NCBI GenBank assembly: GCA_030668025.1
Contig: DAOUUT010000248.1
Span: 1 to 5,629, forward strand
Length of the DNA: 5,629 bases
Source: Promethearchaeota archaeon
GTDB taxonomy: Archaea; Asgardarchaeota; Lokiarchaeia; Sigynarchaeales; SOKP01
Direction of reading: 5' to 3'
The notes below the pieces were generated by a model. It saw only the letters and a program-made list of their open reading frames with translations. It was not told the origin of the DNA and did not search any database. Made by a program: the position numbers and the translations under genes. Of this stretch, positions 5,430 through 5,629 are shown piece by piece (the stretch's first letter is position 1; each line of letters begins with the position of its first letter).

Positions 5430-5629
5430 ATGAATAAGCGAAAATTAGGATTTTTACTACTTGTATTGTTTATAATATCTCTAAATTTGGCAACTGGTAT
5501 AACTCAAGTAAAAGCTACTACGAAAATAGAAGAAGTCAAGGCAACAGAAGATGCCATAATTAAGGAGGATTACCCAAATACGAACTATGGCGCCGATCAG
5601 ACTATTAGACTCTGGTATTCACCTAAGGA
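5430..5629 (+). CDS. secreted DNRLRE/CBM96-like domain protein, N-terminal fragment
   Basis: Only 66 complete codons are visible before the window ends. The protein begins MNKRK, followed by a hydrophobic stretch (about residues 6-22) and a polar end with a VKA site. This is a clear Sec signal peptide with probable cleavage after A29. After a short linker, residues 38-64 read ATEDAIIKEDYPNTNYGADQ and on to IRLWYS. This is the opening strand pattern of the DNRLRE domain (also called CBM96 or disaggregatase-related), with its hallmark D-x5-xxPNTNYG. Such beta-sandwich domains occur in exported, surface or cell-wall-associated proteins, and some bind polysaccharide. What follows the domain is outside the window, so an enzyme cannot be excluded. 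The start is chosen because the signal peptide begins at this ATG. There is no ribosome binding site, and a TATA box stands at leaderless distance. The gene diverges from the MaoC operon. Confidence 0.75.
   Translation, partial: MNKRKLGFLLLVLFIISLNLATGITQVKATTKIEEVKATEDAIIKEDYPNTNYGADQTIRLWYSPK

Overview
This is a 5.6 kb window of AT-rich DNA (roughly one third G+C by eye) that looks archaeal. It carries the C-terminal part of an HdrA-type (heterodisulfide reductase A) subunit. The ribosome binding sites are of the AAGGTGA type, gene ends are marked by bare T-runs rather than hairpin-plus-T terminators, and the promoters are TATA-like. The mix of HdrA, MaoC-type acyl-CoA dehydratases, a DUF255/YyaL-type thioredoxin protein and a secreted DNRLRE-domain protein would suit an Asgard archaeon (Loki- or Heimdall-like). 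That placement is an impression from gene content, not a phylogenetic result.

Layout. (1) 1-669, plus strand: the end of an HdrA-like iron-sulfur flavoprotein, entering from the left edge. (2) 734-1339, plus strand: a small YihX-like HAD-superfamily phosphatase. (3) 1340-1435: a short convergent gap with T-runs serving both strands. (4) 3562 down to 1436, minus strand: a full-length DUF255 protein (YyaL/SPATA20 family), with a thioredoxin-like domain carrying CHWC and a six-hairpin glycosidase-like domain. (5) 4138 down to 3566, minus strand: a nitroreductase-family flavoprotein directly upstream of the DUF255 gene. Only three bases separate the two and they share a reading frame. (6) 4139-4343: an intergenic region with three alternating inverted-repeat arms placed over the presumed nitroreductase promoter and leader. 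(7) 4775-4344 and 5237-4797, minus strand: a two-gene operon of MaoC-like hot-dog proteins. One has the catalytic D/H motif. The other is an N-terminal-type MaoC protein that lacks it, which suggests a heteromeric (R)-3-hydroxyacyl-CoA dehydratase. (8) 5238-5429: a divergent AT-rich promoter region with phased T-tracts. (9) 5430-5629, plus strand: the start of a secreted protein with a signal peptide and the beginning of a DNRLRE/CBM96-like domain, cut by the right edge.

There are two likely minus-strand operons. Nitroreductase plus DUF255 forms a redox or thiol-linked unit. The MaoC pair belongs to acyl-CoA metabolism, such as fatty-acid oxidation or a reverse-beta-oxidation-like synthesis. 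The HdrA fragment points to flavin-based, ferredoxin-linked electron flow, but its partner subunits are outside the window. No RNA genes, mobile elements or CRISPR arrays were seen.

The most interesting points are the same-frame nitroreductase/DUF255 junction with a misplaced ribosome binding site, the three-arm inverted repeat upstream of that operon, and the catalytically asymmetric MaoC pair.
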